From positions 4,285 to 68,284 of the forward strand of contig CAZQIV010000017.1 in the NCBI GenBank assembly GCA_964593705.1: 64,000 nucleotides of DNA, written 5' to 3'. Positions 43,374-52,788 of this stretch are shown here, piece after piece (position 1 is the stretch's first letter; each line of letters opens with the position of its first letter). The notes under the pieces are model-generated. The model was not told the origin of the DNA. It saw only the letters and a program-made list of their open reading frames with translations, and made no database searches. The translations under genes were made by a program, and so were the position numbers. The stretch is from SABY01 sp964593705. GTDB taxonomy: Bacteria > Bacteroidota > Bacteroidia > Bacteroidales > 4484-276.

Positions 43374-45998
43374 TTGGCAGGTTCAAAAAAAAATAAGACA
43401 GCAGAAACCCCCCTGATGAAGCAATATAATACCATCAAGACCAAATACCCTGATGCATTGTTATTGTTCAGGGTTGGTGACTTTTATGAAACTTTTGGAG
43501 CAGATGCCATCAAAACTTCAAATATCCTGGGAATTGTACTCACGAGGCGGGCAAATGGTGCTGCATCCTACGTTGAGCTTGCCGGGTTTCCCCATCATTC
43601 GCTCGATACTTATTTGCCCAAACTTGTAAGGGCCGGGCAAAGGGTGGCTATTTGCGATCAGTTGGAAGACCCTAAAATGACCAAAACAATTGTTAAACGT
43701 GGCGTAACCGAATTGGTAACACCGGGGGTTTCGTACAACGATAAAGTGCTGGAAAACAGGGAGAATAATTTTTTGGCTTCTATTCATTTACTTCCCAAAG
43801 GATCCGGTATTTCATTTCTCGACATTTCTACAGGTGAGTTTTATGTTGCGGAAGGATCAAACGATTACATCGACAAACTTTTACAAAGTTTTAAGCCAAG
43901 CGAGGTCATCATCCAGAAAAGTAAAAGAAAACTCTTTGCCGAACAGTTTAGCGACAAATATTACATCAACACATTTGATGACTGGGTTTTTACAGATGAT
44001 TTTTCCCACGAAATACTTTTAAAACAATTTGACACAACTTCATTAAAAGGGTTTGGTGTTGAAGACATTACCAGTGGAACCATCGCGGCAGGCGCAGCGC
44101 TTCATTACCTCGCCGAAACCCATCACCATCAGTTGGGGCATATTTGTAAGATTTCCAGAATTGAAGAGGACAAATATGTTTGGCTGGACAAATTCACTAT
44201 TCGCAACCTGGAATTGCTTTTTACAGCCAACGAAAATGCAGCCACACTTATCGATGTAATCGACCACACCATTTCACCAATGGGTTCGCGGATGATGAAA
44301 AAATGGATTTCGCTGCCTTTAAAAATCAGGAAAAGCGTTGAAGAGCGACTGAATGTGGTTGAATATTTGATTGCCAATAGCGAAATCACCGAAATCTTAA
44401 CCCAAAACATCAAAGCTATTGGCGACCTGGAAAGGCTCATATCAAAAGTTGCTGTCGGACGGGTTAATCCGCGGGAAATGAACCAGGTGATGAAAGGATT
44501 GTACGCCGTTGAAAAGATCAAGGAAAGTTGCGCCATTTCACAATCAGGGCCACTTAAAACCATTGCCGACCAGCTTAATCCATGCCACTTGATTAGGGAT
44601 AAAATTGAAAATGAGATCAACGAAGAACCCCCGGCAATGATTAACAAGGGGAATGTTATCCGCGACAAGGTTTCGGAAGAATTGGACGAACTCCGGCAGA
44701 TGCTTTTTTCAGGCAAAGATTATCTCGAAAAAATTAAAAAACGGGAAATTGAAGCCACCGGCATTCAATCCTTAAAGATATCGTTTAACAATGTTTTTGG
44801 TTATTATATCGAGGTAACCAATGTACACAAACATAAAGTACCCGAAACCTGGGAACGCAGGCAAACGCTCGTGAATTCAGAGCGATACATTACTGAAGAG
44901 CTCAAGGAATACGAGGAAAAAATATTAACCGCCGAAGAAAAGATTCTGAAAATAGAAACCCAACTTTACAGCGATCTTGTTTTGGCCACGGCAGGATACG
45001 TGAAGCCTATCCAACTCAATGCCAACCTGATTGCACAAATCGATTGCCTTCAATCTTTTGCCAAAATAGCAGCTGCGAATAATTATGTGAGGCCTGAAAT
45101 TAACGATACCTACGAGCTGGATATTAAAAAGGGCAGACATCCTGTTATCGAAAGCCAATTGCCACCCGGTGAAAAATACATCCCGAACGATGTTTTTCTT
45201 GATACTAAGAAACAGCAAATTATTATCATCACCGGGCCAAATATGTCGGGGAAGTCTGCACTGCTCCGACAAACAGCGCTGATCGTGCTCATGGCACAAA
45301 TGGGAAGTTATATTCCGGCCGAAGAGGCAAAAATCGGTATGATCGATAAAATATTTACCCGTGTTGGTGCTTCCGACAATATTTCCTCGGGCGAATCAAC
45401 CTTTATGGTAGAGATGAATGAAACGGCAAGTATTCTTAACAATATTTCAAACCGCAGTTTGATTATTCTTGATGAAATTGGCCGGGGCACCTCAACCTAC
45501 GATGGCATTTCCATTGCATGGTCTATCGCCGAATATTTACACAATTCTCCCGTGTTCAGGCCAAAAGTGCTGTTTGCTACCCACTATCACGAACTCAACG
45601 AAATGGCTTCCTCGATGAAGCGCATTAAAAATTTTCACGTATCAGTGAAAGAAATCAGCAACAAAGTAATTTTTTTGCGAAAGCTTGTGCCCGGGGGCAC
45701 CGAGCACAGCTTTGGAATTCATGTGGCAAAAATGGCGGGAATGCCGGGTGAAGTGATCGAGAATGCAAAATCATTGCTCAAGACACTGGAAAAAACCCAC
45801 AGCCACAACGAATTAAATAAAAGCCTCAAGTCGGGTGTTGGAGTTAAAGACGACTTTCAATTAAGTTTCATTCAACTCGACGACCCCCTACTGCTTGAGA
45901 TCAAAGAAGATATTCTCAATACCGATATTAACACCCTCACCCCTGTTGAAGCCTTAATGAAACTCAACAAAATCAAAAACCTTCTTCACAAAGGGTAA
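43374..45998 (+). CDS. mutS: DNA mismatch repair ATPase MutS
   Basis: An 874-residue MutS. The N-terminus has the mismatch-reading FRVGDFYETFG (Phe-x-Glu motif) at about residues 31-42, followed by connector, lever and clamp domains, and the C-terminal ATPase with Walker A GPNMSGKSALLRQ, Walker B LIILDEIGRGTSTYDG and the signature ATHYHEL. It recognises mispairs and recruits MutL. The start at 43374 is TTG; I keep it because MAGSKKNKTAETPLMKQYN resembles the usual Bacteroidota MutS opening, whereas the first ATG (codon 15) would remove conserved residues. Length is typical. Confidence 0.97.
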   Translation: MAGSKKNKTAETPLMKQYNTIKTKYPDALLLFRVGDFYETFGADAIKTSNILGIVLTRRANGAASYVELAGFPHHSLDTYLPKLVRAGQRVAICDQLEDPKMTKTIVKRGVTELVTPGVSYNDKVLENRENNFLASIHLLPKGSGISFLDISTGEFYVAEGSNDYIDKLLQSFKPSEVIIQKSKRKLFAEQFSDKYYINTFDDWVFTDDFSHEILLKQFDTTSLKGFGVEDITSGTIAAGAALHYLAETHHHQLGHICKISRIEEDKYVWLDKFTIRNLELLFTANENAATLIDVIDHTISPMGSRMMKKWISLPLKIRKSVEERLNVVEYLIANSEITEILTQNIKAIGDLERLISKVAVGRVNPREMNQVMKGLYAVEKIKESCAISQSGPLKTIADQLNPCHLIRDKIENEINEEPPAMINKGNVIRDKVSEELDELRQMLFSGKDYLEKIKKREIEATGIQSLKISFNNVFGYYIEVTNVHKHKVPETWERRQTLVNSERYITEELKEYEEKILTAEEKILKIETQLYSDLVLATAGYVKPIQLNANLIAQIDCLQSFAKIAAANNYVRPEINDTYELDIKKGRHPVIESQLPPGEKYIPNDVFLDTKKQQIIIITGPNMSGKSALLRQTALIVLMAQMGSYIPAEEAKIGMIDKIFTRVGASDNISSGESTFMVEMNETASILNNISNRSLIILDEIGRGTSTYDGISIAWSIAEYLHNSPVFRPKVLFATHYHELNEMASSMKRIKNFHVSVKEISNKVIFLRKLVPGGTEHSFGIHVAKMAGMPGEVIENAKSLLKTLEKTHSHNELNKSLKSGVGVKDDFQLSFIQLDDPLLLEIKEDILNTDINTLTPVEALMKLNKIKNLLHKG

Positions 45999-46088
45999 TT
46001 TTTTAGTTCAAGTCCAATCTATAATCTTTCCCAATTGCTTTATTTTTTGTTTATTAGCTAAATTTAATAAACAAAGTAATTGATAACA

Positions 46089-48182
46089 ATGAAAATCTCG
46101 GCATATACAAAACCTGCGCTTCGTATTGCAATCTACTATTTCATTTTCGGATTTTTATGGATTCTGCTTTCAGATATATTGGTACATCAGGTTTCCGTAT
46201 CGAACAGAATGGAGCAGAATTTACAAATGTATAAAGGATGGTTTTTTATACTGACTACTACCATGCTAATTTTTTTTATGGTAAAACAACAAATGACCCT
46301 GGTTATAAAGCTTAAAAACAAACTTTTAAAAAGTGAACGTCAGCTTATCGAAAATAAACAACGTCTTGAACTTGCCATGCATGCCGGGGAAATAGGTTTG
46401 TGGGAATACTGGCATAGCGGCAACAGATTAATTGTGAATGAAAACTGGAAAGAAATTCTTGGTATTGAAATCACTACGGGTGAAAATAGCGCTGAAATGA
46501 TCAATGGCCTCGTACATCCCGATGATGTAGCCCACCTGGAAAAGGCTTTTAGGAATCCTGTTAAAGGGAACAACAAGTATATAAAATCAGAGTTTCGGAT
46601 GAAACATACCGATGGCACTTACCGCTGGATAACAAGTAAGGGTAAGGTTGTTGAGTGGGATGATGATAAACCAAAGCGTATGTTGGGTGCAATTGTTGAT
46701 ACTACCGAAAAAAAACACCTTGAGCTTGAACTCAAAACCCTGGTTGACCTCTATAGTAGCTTTATCAAATACTCAAGCGAAGGCATTTACCTTTTCGAAA
46801 TGAATAAGCCCATGCCACTTTCCTTACCCGTTAAAGAACAAATTAACCGGCTATACCATGATGGGTATATCCGCACTTGTAATGATGCTTTTGCAAAAAT
46901 GTACGGGTATCAAAACGGAGAAGAAATGGTGGGCATAGATCAGCAAACCCTTCATGGTAGCGATAATGACCCAAAGAATATAGATCTCCTGCTCAGGTTT
47001 ATCAAATCAGGGTATCGCATTATGAATGATGTAAGCAAAGAAATAGACAAAGACGGGAATTCGCTCTATATCTCGAATAATGTGGTTGGGATTGTTGAAA
47101 ACGGTTACTTCCTAAGAACATGGGGCAGCCAAAGAAATATTACTTCACAAATACTTGCACAACAAAAAATTGAAGAATCCGAAATTAGTTACAGGTTGCT
47201 TTTTGAAACTAATCCTGTACCGCTTGCCATTTTTAATGCTGTGAATTTTGTTTCGCGCGATATAAACCAAGCCTTTAAAAGCTTGCTGGAATACAATAAA
47301 TCCGATTTAACGTTACTTACACTGTGGAATTTGAGGCCTGATGTTGCCGATTTAACAAGAGAAAAATTACAGGAATTAATTATAAAGGAGTTGTCACAAA
47401 ATATTGAAATGGTGCTTAAATCAAAATCGGGAAAATCTATACCCTGCGAGGTCAAGATCGATCAAATTGATTACTATGGCGAATTGGCTATTCTTGTCGC
47501 CATAAATGATATTACCGAAGTAAAAAATGCAGAAAAAATGGTTATTCAATCCTTGATCCAGGGCACTGATAATGAAAGATCGAGGGTTGCCAAAGAACTT
47601 CATGACGGATTAGGGCAAAGCCTTACAGCCGCGAGCCTAAACCTCAATTCGTTGATTCCGGATATAGGTAAACTGGGTGAAAAAAATAAAGAAAAGCTTG
47701 AAAATGGTATCAAATTTCTTAGAACAGCCATTGAGGAAAGTAGAAATATTGCCCATAATTTAATGCCCAAGGCTATCGAAGACTTTGGCATCATACTTTC
47801 CCTCAAGTCATTATTTAATCAAATTGAAAAAGCCACCGAACTCAATATCAACTTTTATGAAAACTTCGGAGAAAAACTTCGCCTCGACATGCAGGTCGAA
47901 TTAAACATATACCGAATTACACAAGAAGCGATAAATAATGTAATTAAGCATGCAAATGCCAGCGAAGTTTTTGTGCAACTCATGGTACACCCCAACGAAA
48001 TTATTTATACCTTTGAGGACAACGGCAGCGGTTTCGATAAAATAATAACCAATACCGGAAAGAAAGGCATAGGCATAAAAAGCATGTACAACCGGGCCAA
48101 GGCAATGTCAGGCGACTGTGATGTTGAAAGTTCAAAAGGTGAAGGAACAACGATTACAATTGTAATTCCAATAGAACAATGA
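46089..48182 (+). CDS. NarL-type membrane histidine kinase with PAS domains
   Basis: A 697-residue kinase. I start it at the ATG at 46089 (MKISAYTKPALR...) rather than the TTG three codons earlier. Two membrane helices flank a short loop (about residues 12-70), then PAS domains (about 90-210, 225-350 and 365-480), a HisKA_3 dimerisation domain (RSRVAKELHDGLGQ; His is the phospho-acceptor) and a HATPase_c domain (EAINNVIKHANA, EDNGSGFD, KKGIGIKSMYNRA). This is the NarL/DegS class that works with LuxR-type regulators; its partner overlaps it by 4 bp downstream. Confidence 0.93.
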   Translation: MKISAYTKPALRIAIYYFIFGFLWILLSDILVHQVSVSNRMEQNLQMYKGWFFILTTTMLIFFMVKQQMTLVIKLKNKLLKSERQLIENKQRLELAMHAGEIGLWEYWHSGNRLIVNENWKEILGIEITTGENSAEMINGLVHPDDVAHLEKAFRNPVKGNNKYIKSEFRMKHTDGTYRWITSKGKVVEWDDDKPKRMLGAIVDTTEKKHLELELKTLVDLYSSFIKYSSEGIYLFEMNKPMPLSLPVKEQINRLYHDGYIRTCNDAFAKMYGYQNGEEMVGIDQQTLHGSDNDPKNIDLLLRFIKSGYRIMNDVSKEIDKDGNSLYISNNVVGIVENGYFLRTWGSQRNITSQILAQQKIEESEISYRLLFETNPVPLAIFNAVNFVSRDINQAFKSLLEYNKSDLTLLTLWNLRPDVADLTREKLQELIIKELSQNIEMVLKSKSGKSIPCEVKIDQIDYYGELAILVAINDITEVKNAEKMVIQSLIQGTDNERSRVAKELHDGLGQSLTAASLNLNSLIPDIGKLGEKNKEKLENGIKFLRTAIEESRNIAHNLMPKAIEDFGIILSLKSLFNQIEKATELNINFYENFGEKLRLDMQVELNIYRITQEAINNVIKHANASEVFVQLMVHPNEIIYTFEDNGSGFDKIITNTGKKGIGIKSMYNRAKAMSGDCDVESSKGEGTTITIVIPIEQ

Positions 48183-48844
48183 ATCTTGCAGCACATAAAA
48201 TAAAAATTCTTTTAGTTGATGACCATAAAATCATCAGAGATGGGATTCGCGCCCTGTTGCAAAGTATAACAAGGTTCGAAATTGTGGGAGAAGCTGAAAA
48301 CGGTCTGATAGCATTGGAGTTTACCGAAAAATTACACCCCGACCTTGTGATTATGGATGTAAACATGCCTGCAATGGATGGAATTGCCGCTACAAAAATC
48401 ATCACCGAAAAATTTCCAACCACAAAAGTGCTTGTGCTTACAATGACAAGTGAACAAGAACATATTAAGAGTATGATTGAGGTTGGTGCCGGGGGCTATA
48501 TTCTTAAAAATTCAGGCCAGGAAGAGCTTATTTCCGCTATTGATGTTGTTTTGTCCGGGCGAAATTATTTTAGCGATGAAGTAAAAGATGCCATCATGCA
48601 AAACATGGTACAAAAGAAATTTAAAAACGAAAAAATTTCAGGAGAACCTATTCCAATCACCCGCCGCGAAAAAGATGTGCTTAACCTGATTGTTCAGGAA
48701 TTTACAAATTTCGAAATCGGCGAAAAACTATTCATTAGTGTCCGAACAGTTGATGCACACCGCCGCAATCTTTTAGAAAAAACAGGTGCAAGAAATACCG
48801 CCGGACTGGTAAAATTTGCCATCGAAAATAAATTGTTTTTATAA
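48179..48844 (+). CDS. LuxR/NarL-family response regulator
   Basis: A 221-residue regulator: receiver domain with D14/D15, phospho-acceptor D60 (LVIMDVNMPAMDG) and a conserved Lys in YILKNSGQ, then a C-terminal LuxR-type HTH (ITRREKDVLNLIVQEF...ISVRTVDAHRRNLLEKTG). The ATG overlaps the kinase stop (ATGA), a classic coupled two-component pair. That overlap also shows that TGA is an ordinary stop codon in this genome. Targets are unknown. Confidence 0.95.
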   Translation: MNLAAHKIKILLVDDHKIIRDGIRALLQSITRFEIVGEAENGLIALEFTEKLHPDLVIMDVNMPAMDGIAATKIITEKFPTTKVLVLTMTSEQEHIKSMIEVGAGGYILKNSGQEELISAIDVVLSGRNYFSDEVKDAIMQNMVQKKFKNEKISGEPIPITRREKDVLNLIVQEFTNFEIGEKLFISVRTVDAHRRNLLEKTGARNTAGLVKFAIENKLFL

Positions 48845-48913
48845 TTGTAGAGAAACATTCAATGACGTATTTTTTTACTAATCGAATATTCATTAATTCT
48901 AAAGAACAAGATA

Positions 48914-49351
48914 ATGAGCAAGCAAAAAACCCATAAAAAAAAAGTAACAGGTATCGGCGGCATTTTCTTTAAGTGCCAGGAACCAGATAAAATGAGAGAT
49001 TGGTACGGAAAAAATCTCGGACTGATAACCAATCAATATGGAGCACTTTTCGAATTCCGCAAATCGGACAAGCCCGCCGAAAAAGGTTACTTGAATTGGA
49101 GTCCCTTTGAAGAAGATACCGATTACTTCGAGCCTTCCGACAAAGATTTCATGATAAACTATCGTGTGGAAAATATTGAGGAACTCGTAGCTGAGTTAGA
49201 AAAAAACGGTGTGCCCGTATTGGATGAAATCAAAACCTTTGAATACGGAAAGTTCGTTCATATTCTCGATCCTGAAAATAATAAAATAGAACTCTGGAAA
49301 CCCGTCGATCCGGTTTTTACGAAAATGTACAAAGGTAAAACCAATAAATGA
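48914..49351 (+). CDS. VOC (glyoxalase/bleomycin-resistance fold) protein
   Basis: A 145-residue single-domain VOC protein (GIGGIFFKCQEPDKMRDWYGKNLGL opening, ILDPENNKIELWKP closing; the Glu in KIELW is a usual metal ligand). Such proteins are metal-dependent isomerases, lyases or binding proteins; the substrate cannot be inferred. It lies 69 bp after the response regulator on the same strand and may be read from the same transcript. Confidence 0.85.
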   Translation: MSKQKTHKKKVTGIGGIFFKCQEPDKMRDWYGKNLGLITNQYGALFEFRKSDKPAEKGYLNWSPFEEDTDYFEPSDKDFMINYRVENIEELVAELEKNGVPVLDEIKTFEYGKFVHILDPENNKIELWKPVDPVFTKMYKGKTNK

Positions 49352-49767
49352 AAAGGCTGTTTGTTGGAATGGAGTATTGGAGGAATGGAGTGATGGAGTC
49401 CCGAAGTTTCAGTGATTATATTGGTGACTTTAATTTTAGTAAGCCTAAAATATTTTCACAAAAGTAAACCTCTTCCCGATATGAGCTAATCCAATTTTTA
49501 TTAACAATACTCCCTGATTTCCTTCCATCCAATAGTCAGGATAATACTTATTTTTTTCAACTCTATGCTTAATTAAACTAATTGTAAATAAGGCGGTATA
49601 GTTTCCATAAGATGTTGAATTACTTATCCTTATATTTTTAAATATATGCTAATACTATCTATTTAATTGGGCTTATAAAATTTGCAGCGGGTTATGACTG
49701 TTAATAAACCGCCATATTATAATGTAGCATATCAGGTATTATTATTACCTTAGCAAAAAATAACATT
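49352..49767. other. Intergenic region, about 415 bp
   Basis: A short purine-rich stretch with repeated GGAATGGAG-like words (49364-49400) is followed by AT-rich DNA. No gene, RNA or clear element is recognised; it could include the lost left end of the decayed insertion sequence that follows. Confidence 0.5.
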
Positions 49768-50798
49768 ATGGAAGAATTCATTTTTATTGAAGGGGAAAAC
49801 GGGAAAAAATTTCCGATAAACTTAAATGATAAACTTGCAAGAAAATTTGCTATGCTTTTTGAAGGACAGTGTACAATTGGAGTTTACAAAGCAATTGAAA
49901 AATATGATTACACCGAGCAAAGTTATTACCAGTTGTTAAAAAAATACAAGCAGGAAGGGGCGGGAGCCTTAATAGACCAAAAGCGAGGCTCGAACAAAAA
50001 GCCGGTAAGAATAGATGAGCTTGAAAAACAAATAATAAGAATGCGCTTTCTTGACCCACTTGCAACTACGGATGTACTGACGCAAAAGCTGAATCAAATA
50101 GGCTACAAAGTAAGTAAGCGCAGTGTGGAAAGAACAATAACGGAATACGGGCTCCAAAAAAAATTCATCCGCTGAATCCGGCCAGCCCATAGATTCTGAT
50201 GCCGGCAGTTCTGGTGTTAATACACAAAAGCCACCATAGACTTACTCGACATGGTGAAAAAGGTAAAACAAAAGACCCTGATCCTCGCCGATAAAGAGCA
50301 TTTTACAAAAGATTTAGCCCACTACATAAAACAGCACACACAATTTGATTTTCTAATCCCGGCACCATCTACCCAGAGAATACAATAGTTAGAAAGATCA
50401 CTCGCTTTTCAACCATTATGGCAGGATATGCAGTTGCTGAAACCTTCTTTCAATTTGTAGGAAACAGGCAAGAATACAGGTTACTTGTGCAAAGAGAAGG
50501 TGAAGAGGGGACACCATTTAATTACATGTCTTTTTTAACAACATCTAACCAATCAGCTGTTGATATGCTAAGTGAAAAATATCCACAGCGAAGGTCAATA
50601 GAAGATTTCTTTAACTTTGACGGGGCGATGGGTTTTGACAGGGCTTCAACCTTTAACCTGAACATTCGCTATGGTAAAATGTCATTGGCAATGATTGCCC
50701 GGGCTGCTACATACCAATTCCGACAAAAGCTGCCCGAAAAACTAATCTCAGAAGGAATAGAACCAAAAATCCCATGGCTTTACAATTACAAACTCTAA
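49768..50798 (+). pseudogene. Decayed insertion-sequence transposase
   Basis: The N-terminal 135 codons encode a helix-turn-helix region (YQLLKKYKQEGAGALIDQKRG...). After a stop at 50175, fragments in shifted frames read LILADKEHFTKDLAHYI (about 50280) and, from 50418, the end of a DDE-type transposase (RRSIEDFFNFDGAMGFDRAS, with the likely catalytic Glu). The middle is deleted and stops intervene, so it cannot be functional. It resembles IS groups whose transposases end ...DRASTxNLNIRYGKM; I cannot name the family. A possible IS-end match at 19540-19575 suggests other remnants. Confidence 0.75.
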
Positions 50799-50845
50799 TT
50801 AGTGCTTGTCCATAGAGTCGACTTTTTCGATTAGAGGCTATAAAG

Positions 50846-50910
50846 TTTCCCGCAGATTTCGCTGATTAGCGCAGATTTTATCTGCGCTAATCAGCGAAAT
50901 CTGCGGGAAA
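50846..50910. repeat. Perfect hairpin with 31-bp arms
   Basis: Left arm 50846-50876 begins TTTCCCGCAGATTTCGCTG; the right arm 50880-50910 is its exact reverse complement; the loop is TTT. The 'CGCAGATTTCGCTGATT' phrase is a common Bacteroidota intergenic repeat. It lies between the decayed transposase and the yqeY fragment. Confidence 0.85.
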
Positions 50911-50945
50911 AATTACTAAAAAGACGGACACTAATTAGCCAAATT

Positions 50946-51242
50946 CTATTGAAGGATACTTTTTACAATATTTGATATTGTTTTATTGTCGGCTTTTCCG
51001 GCCAGCCTTTTGGAAGCTGCCCCCATTACCTTTCCCATGTCCTTCATTTCCGTAGCACCGGTTTGTTCAACTATTTCTTTCACCACCACGGTTATTTCAT
51101 CTTCGCTTATCTGTTGTGGCAAATAAGCCTCGATAATACCGGCCTGGAATAATTCTTCTTCCATCAAATCCTCACGGTTTTGTTCCTTGTAAATCTGTGC
51201 CGATTCCTTGCGCTGTTTTACAAGTCTTTGCAAAAGCTGCAT
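50946..51242 (-). pseudogene. YqeY/GatB-like protein, N-terminally truncated
   Basis: 98 residues matching the C-terminal two thirds of YqeY-family proteins (LLQRLVKQRKESAQIYKEQNR..., AYLPQQISEDE). Family members are about 148-150 residues, so roughly 50 N-terminal residues (the first helices) are missing. The ATG at 51242 is simply an internal codon (the family has M/K-LLQKLVKQR here), and the upstream DNA carries stops. Probably a deletion remnant next to transposon debris. Confidence 0.7.
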
Positions 51243-51285
51243 TTAAATGGTTTTACTCATTTTTACGGAGCTTTTTTTCAGATGG

Positions 51286-51504
51286 CTAATATGCAGCTTT
51301 CACCTTTGTAATCGCCACGTCCACCAACTCGCTTATGTTGTATCGATTGCCGAATTTCACCTCGATAAAATACTTTTTCTTTCCATCAAAATAATTGAAT
51401 TTATAAAAAAGCATACCATCATCCATCTCTTCAACTAAAAGCAATTCGAGTGTGTATGGTACATCGTAAAAAAATATGGATTCGCTATTCCACAAATAAA
51501 GCAT
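51286..51504 (-). CDS. Hypothetical protein, 72 residues
   Basis: An ORF (MLYLWNSESIFFYDVPYTLELL...) with a hydrophobic/acidic beta-rich composition, resembling the opening of a larger cytoplasmic protein of unknown function. It lies directly upstream of the truncated yqeY and may itself be a fragment. The family is not recognised with confidence. Confidence 0.4.
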   Translation of the reverse strand: MLYLWNSESIFFYDVPYTLELLLVEEMDDGMLFYKFNYFDGKKKYFIEVKFGNRYNISELVDVAITKVKAAY

Positions 51505-51698
51505 TCATAGTTTAAATTTTTGCAAATGTAATAATGTATCAAATCCACAAATGGGCTTCACAATAATTTGTTTTGGGTACTGCAATAAAATTAGTTCAAA
51601 CTCTCAATTTTTCTTTGAGTCTTCAGTTTACAGCCTTCAGTGTACACCTTACTGCACACTGTGGACTACCGGCTATGTACTGCCCAATGTGTGGTGAA

Positions 51699-52787
51699 TT
51701 ATAACATAAATGTTTTTAAATCAATTTTGTCCATTACCTTTACGATGTAATCAATACTTTCATTTGGTGACATTTTTAAAATAGGATGTTTAAATTCAAG
51801 TTTTTCATTTAAAACCTGAGCTACTTCCTTTACCCAATATGTCATACTCATTTGAATTATTGTCCCATTAATTTCTTGAGCCATTTCTACTATTCGGCTT
51901 CCTTCGCCAATCCTGTCAACTAAAATTATTGTGGACATATAATGCAACTGTCTGCCATGATTCATTTCTCGTTCAAATCTTGAAACTTTATCAAGTGATA
52001 TTTCGCTATTTCCAGGTCCAATAAACCCCAAATCAAACCGTGCACCAATTCCTGGTTTTACTAATATTGTCGCATCACTTTCACGTTTATTTTCTCTTTG
52101 AGAAAGCCAAAACACCATCTTTGACTTATTACTTTTAACGGGGTTAATTTGCTTAAATCCAAGAATAGATAAAACAGAACCTAAGATTAGTTTTTCAAAC
52201 ATTTTTCCGTACATGGATTTTTCACTTCCTCTTAAAGCCAAAGTCTGTGTGCCAATTGCATAAAATATTTGAAGGAGAGAAGGCCATTTCAAAAGGTAAT
52301 TGGTTTTGTCAACAACAATATTTGTTGAAATATCTCCAAATTCTTTTGTTAATTCTATTGAAGCTGCTTTTAATCTCTCATCAAATTCTTTTAGATGCTT
52401 TTCAACAACGTCAGGATTACTCCTTAACACATTTTGAATACTCTTTCCTGTAAGACCAATAAACCATTGCAGAAAAACTTTATCTTCTATTTTAAGTCTA
52501 TTTTCCAAAAGCTCTTTTAAAACAATAGAGTTCAAATTTGTCTCAAAATTTGTAAACAATTTAGAACCTTTCAGATAAGTTAAAAATAAAGACGCATTAC
52601 ATATTAAAATTCTTCGCTGTGTTAATCCTTCGGTCAAAGCCCTCACATTACCCCCACATAAAATCGATGTAACTACTTCATTTATTACATCATTGCCCAC
52701 TCTGTCAATAAGTTCTTTCCCTGTGAATTTTGTTAGTCGCCTGCCGATTTCTGGAATTTGACTTGAAAGTAATTTTTTCTTGCTCAT
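51699..52787 (-). CDS. Type II restriction endonuclease (CfrBI-like)
   Basis: A 362-residue protein immediately after a DNA methyltransferase (1-bp gap), the usual place for a cognate restriction enzyme. The N-terminus (GNDVINEVVTSILCGGNVRALTEGLTQRR, given here as GNDVINEVV and GNVRALTEGLTQRR) resembles CfrBI-type restriction endonucleases; the middle has SMYGKMFEKLILGSVLS and FDLGFIGPGNSEISLDK. I cannot point to a confident PD-(D/E)XK triad. If the CfrBI assignment is right, the site would be a CCWWGG-type sequence, but that is inference. No sign of damage. Confidence 0.65.
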   Translation of the reverse strand: MSKKKLLSSQIPEIGRRLTKFTGKELIDRVGNDVINEVVTSILCGGNVRALTEGLTQRRILICNASLFLTYLKGSKLFTNFETNLNSIVLKELLENRLKIEDKVFLQWFIGLTGKSIQNVLRSNPDVVEKHLKEFDERLKAASIELTKEFGDISTNIVVDKTNYLLKWPSLLQIFYAIGTQTLALRGSEKSMYGKMFEKLILGSVLSILGFKQINPVKSNKSKMVFWLSQRENKRESDATILVKPGIGARFDLGFIGPGNSEISLDKVSRFEREMNHGRQLHYMSTIILVDRIGEGSRIVEMAQEINGTIIQMSMTYWVKEVAQVLNEKLEFKHPILKMSPNESIDYIVKVMDKIDLKTFML

Positions 52788-52788
52788 G

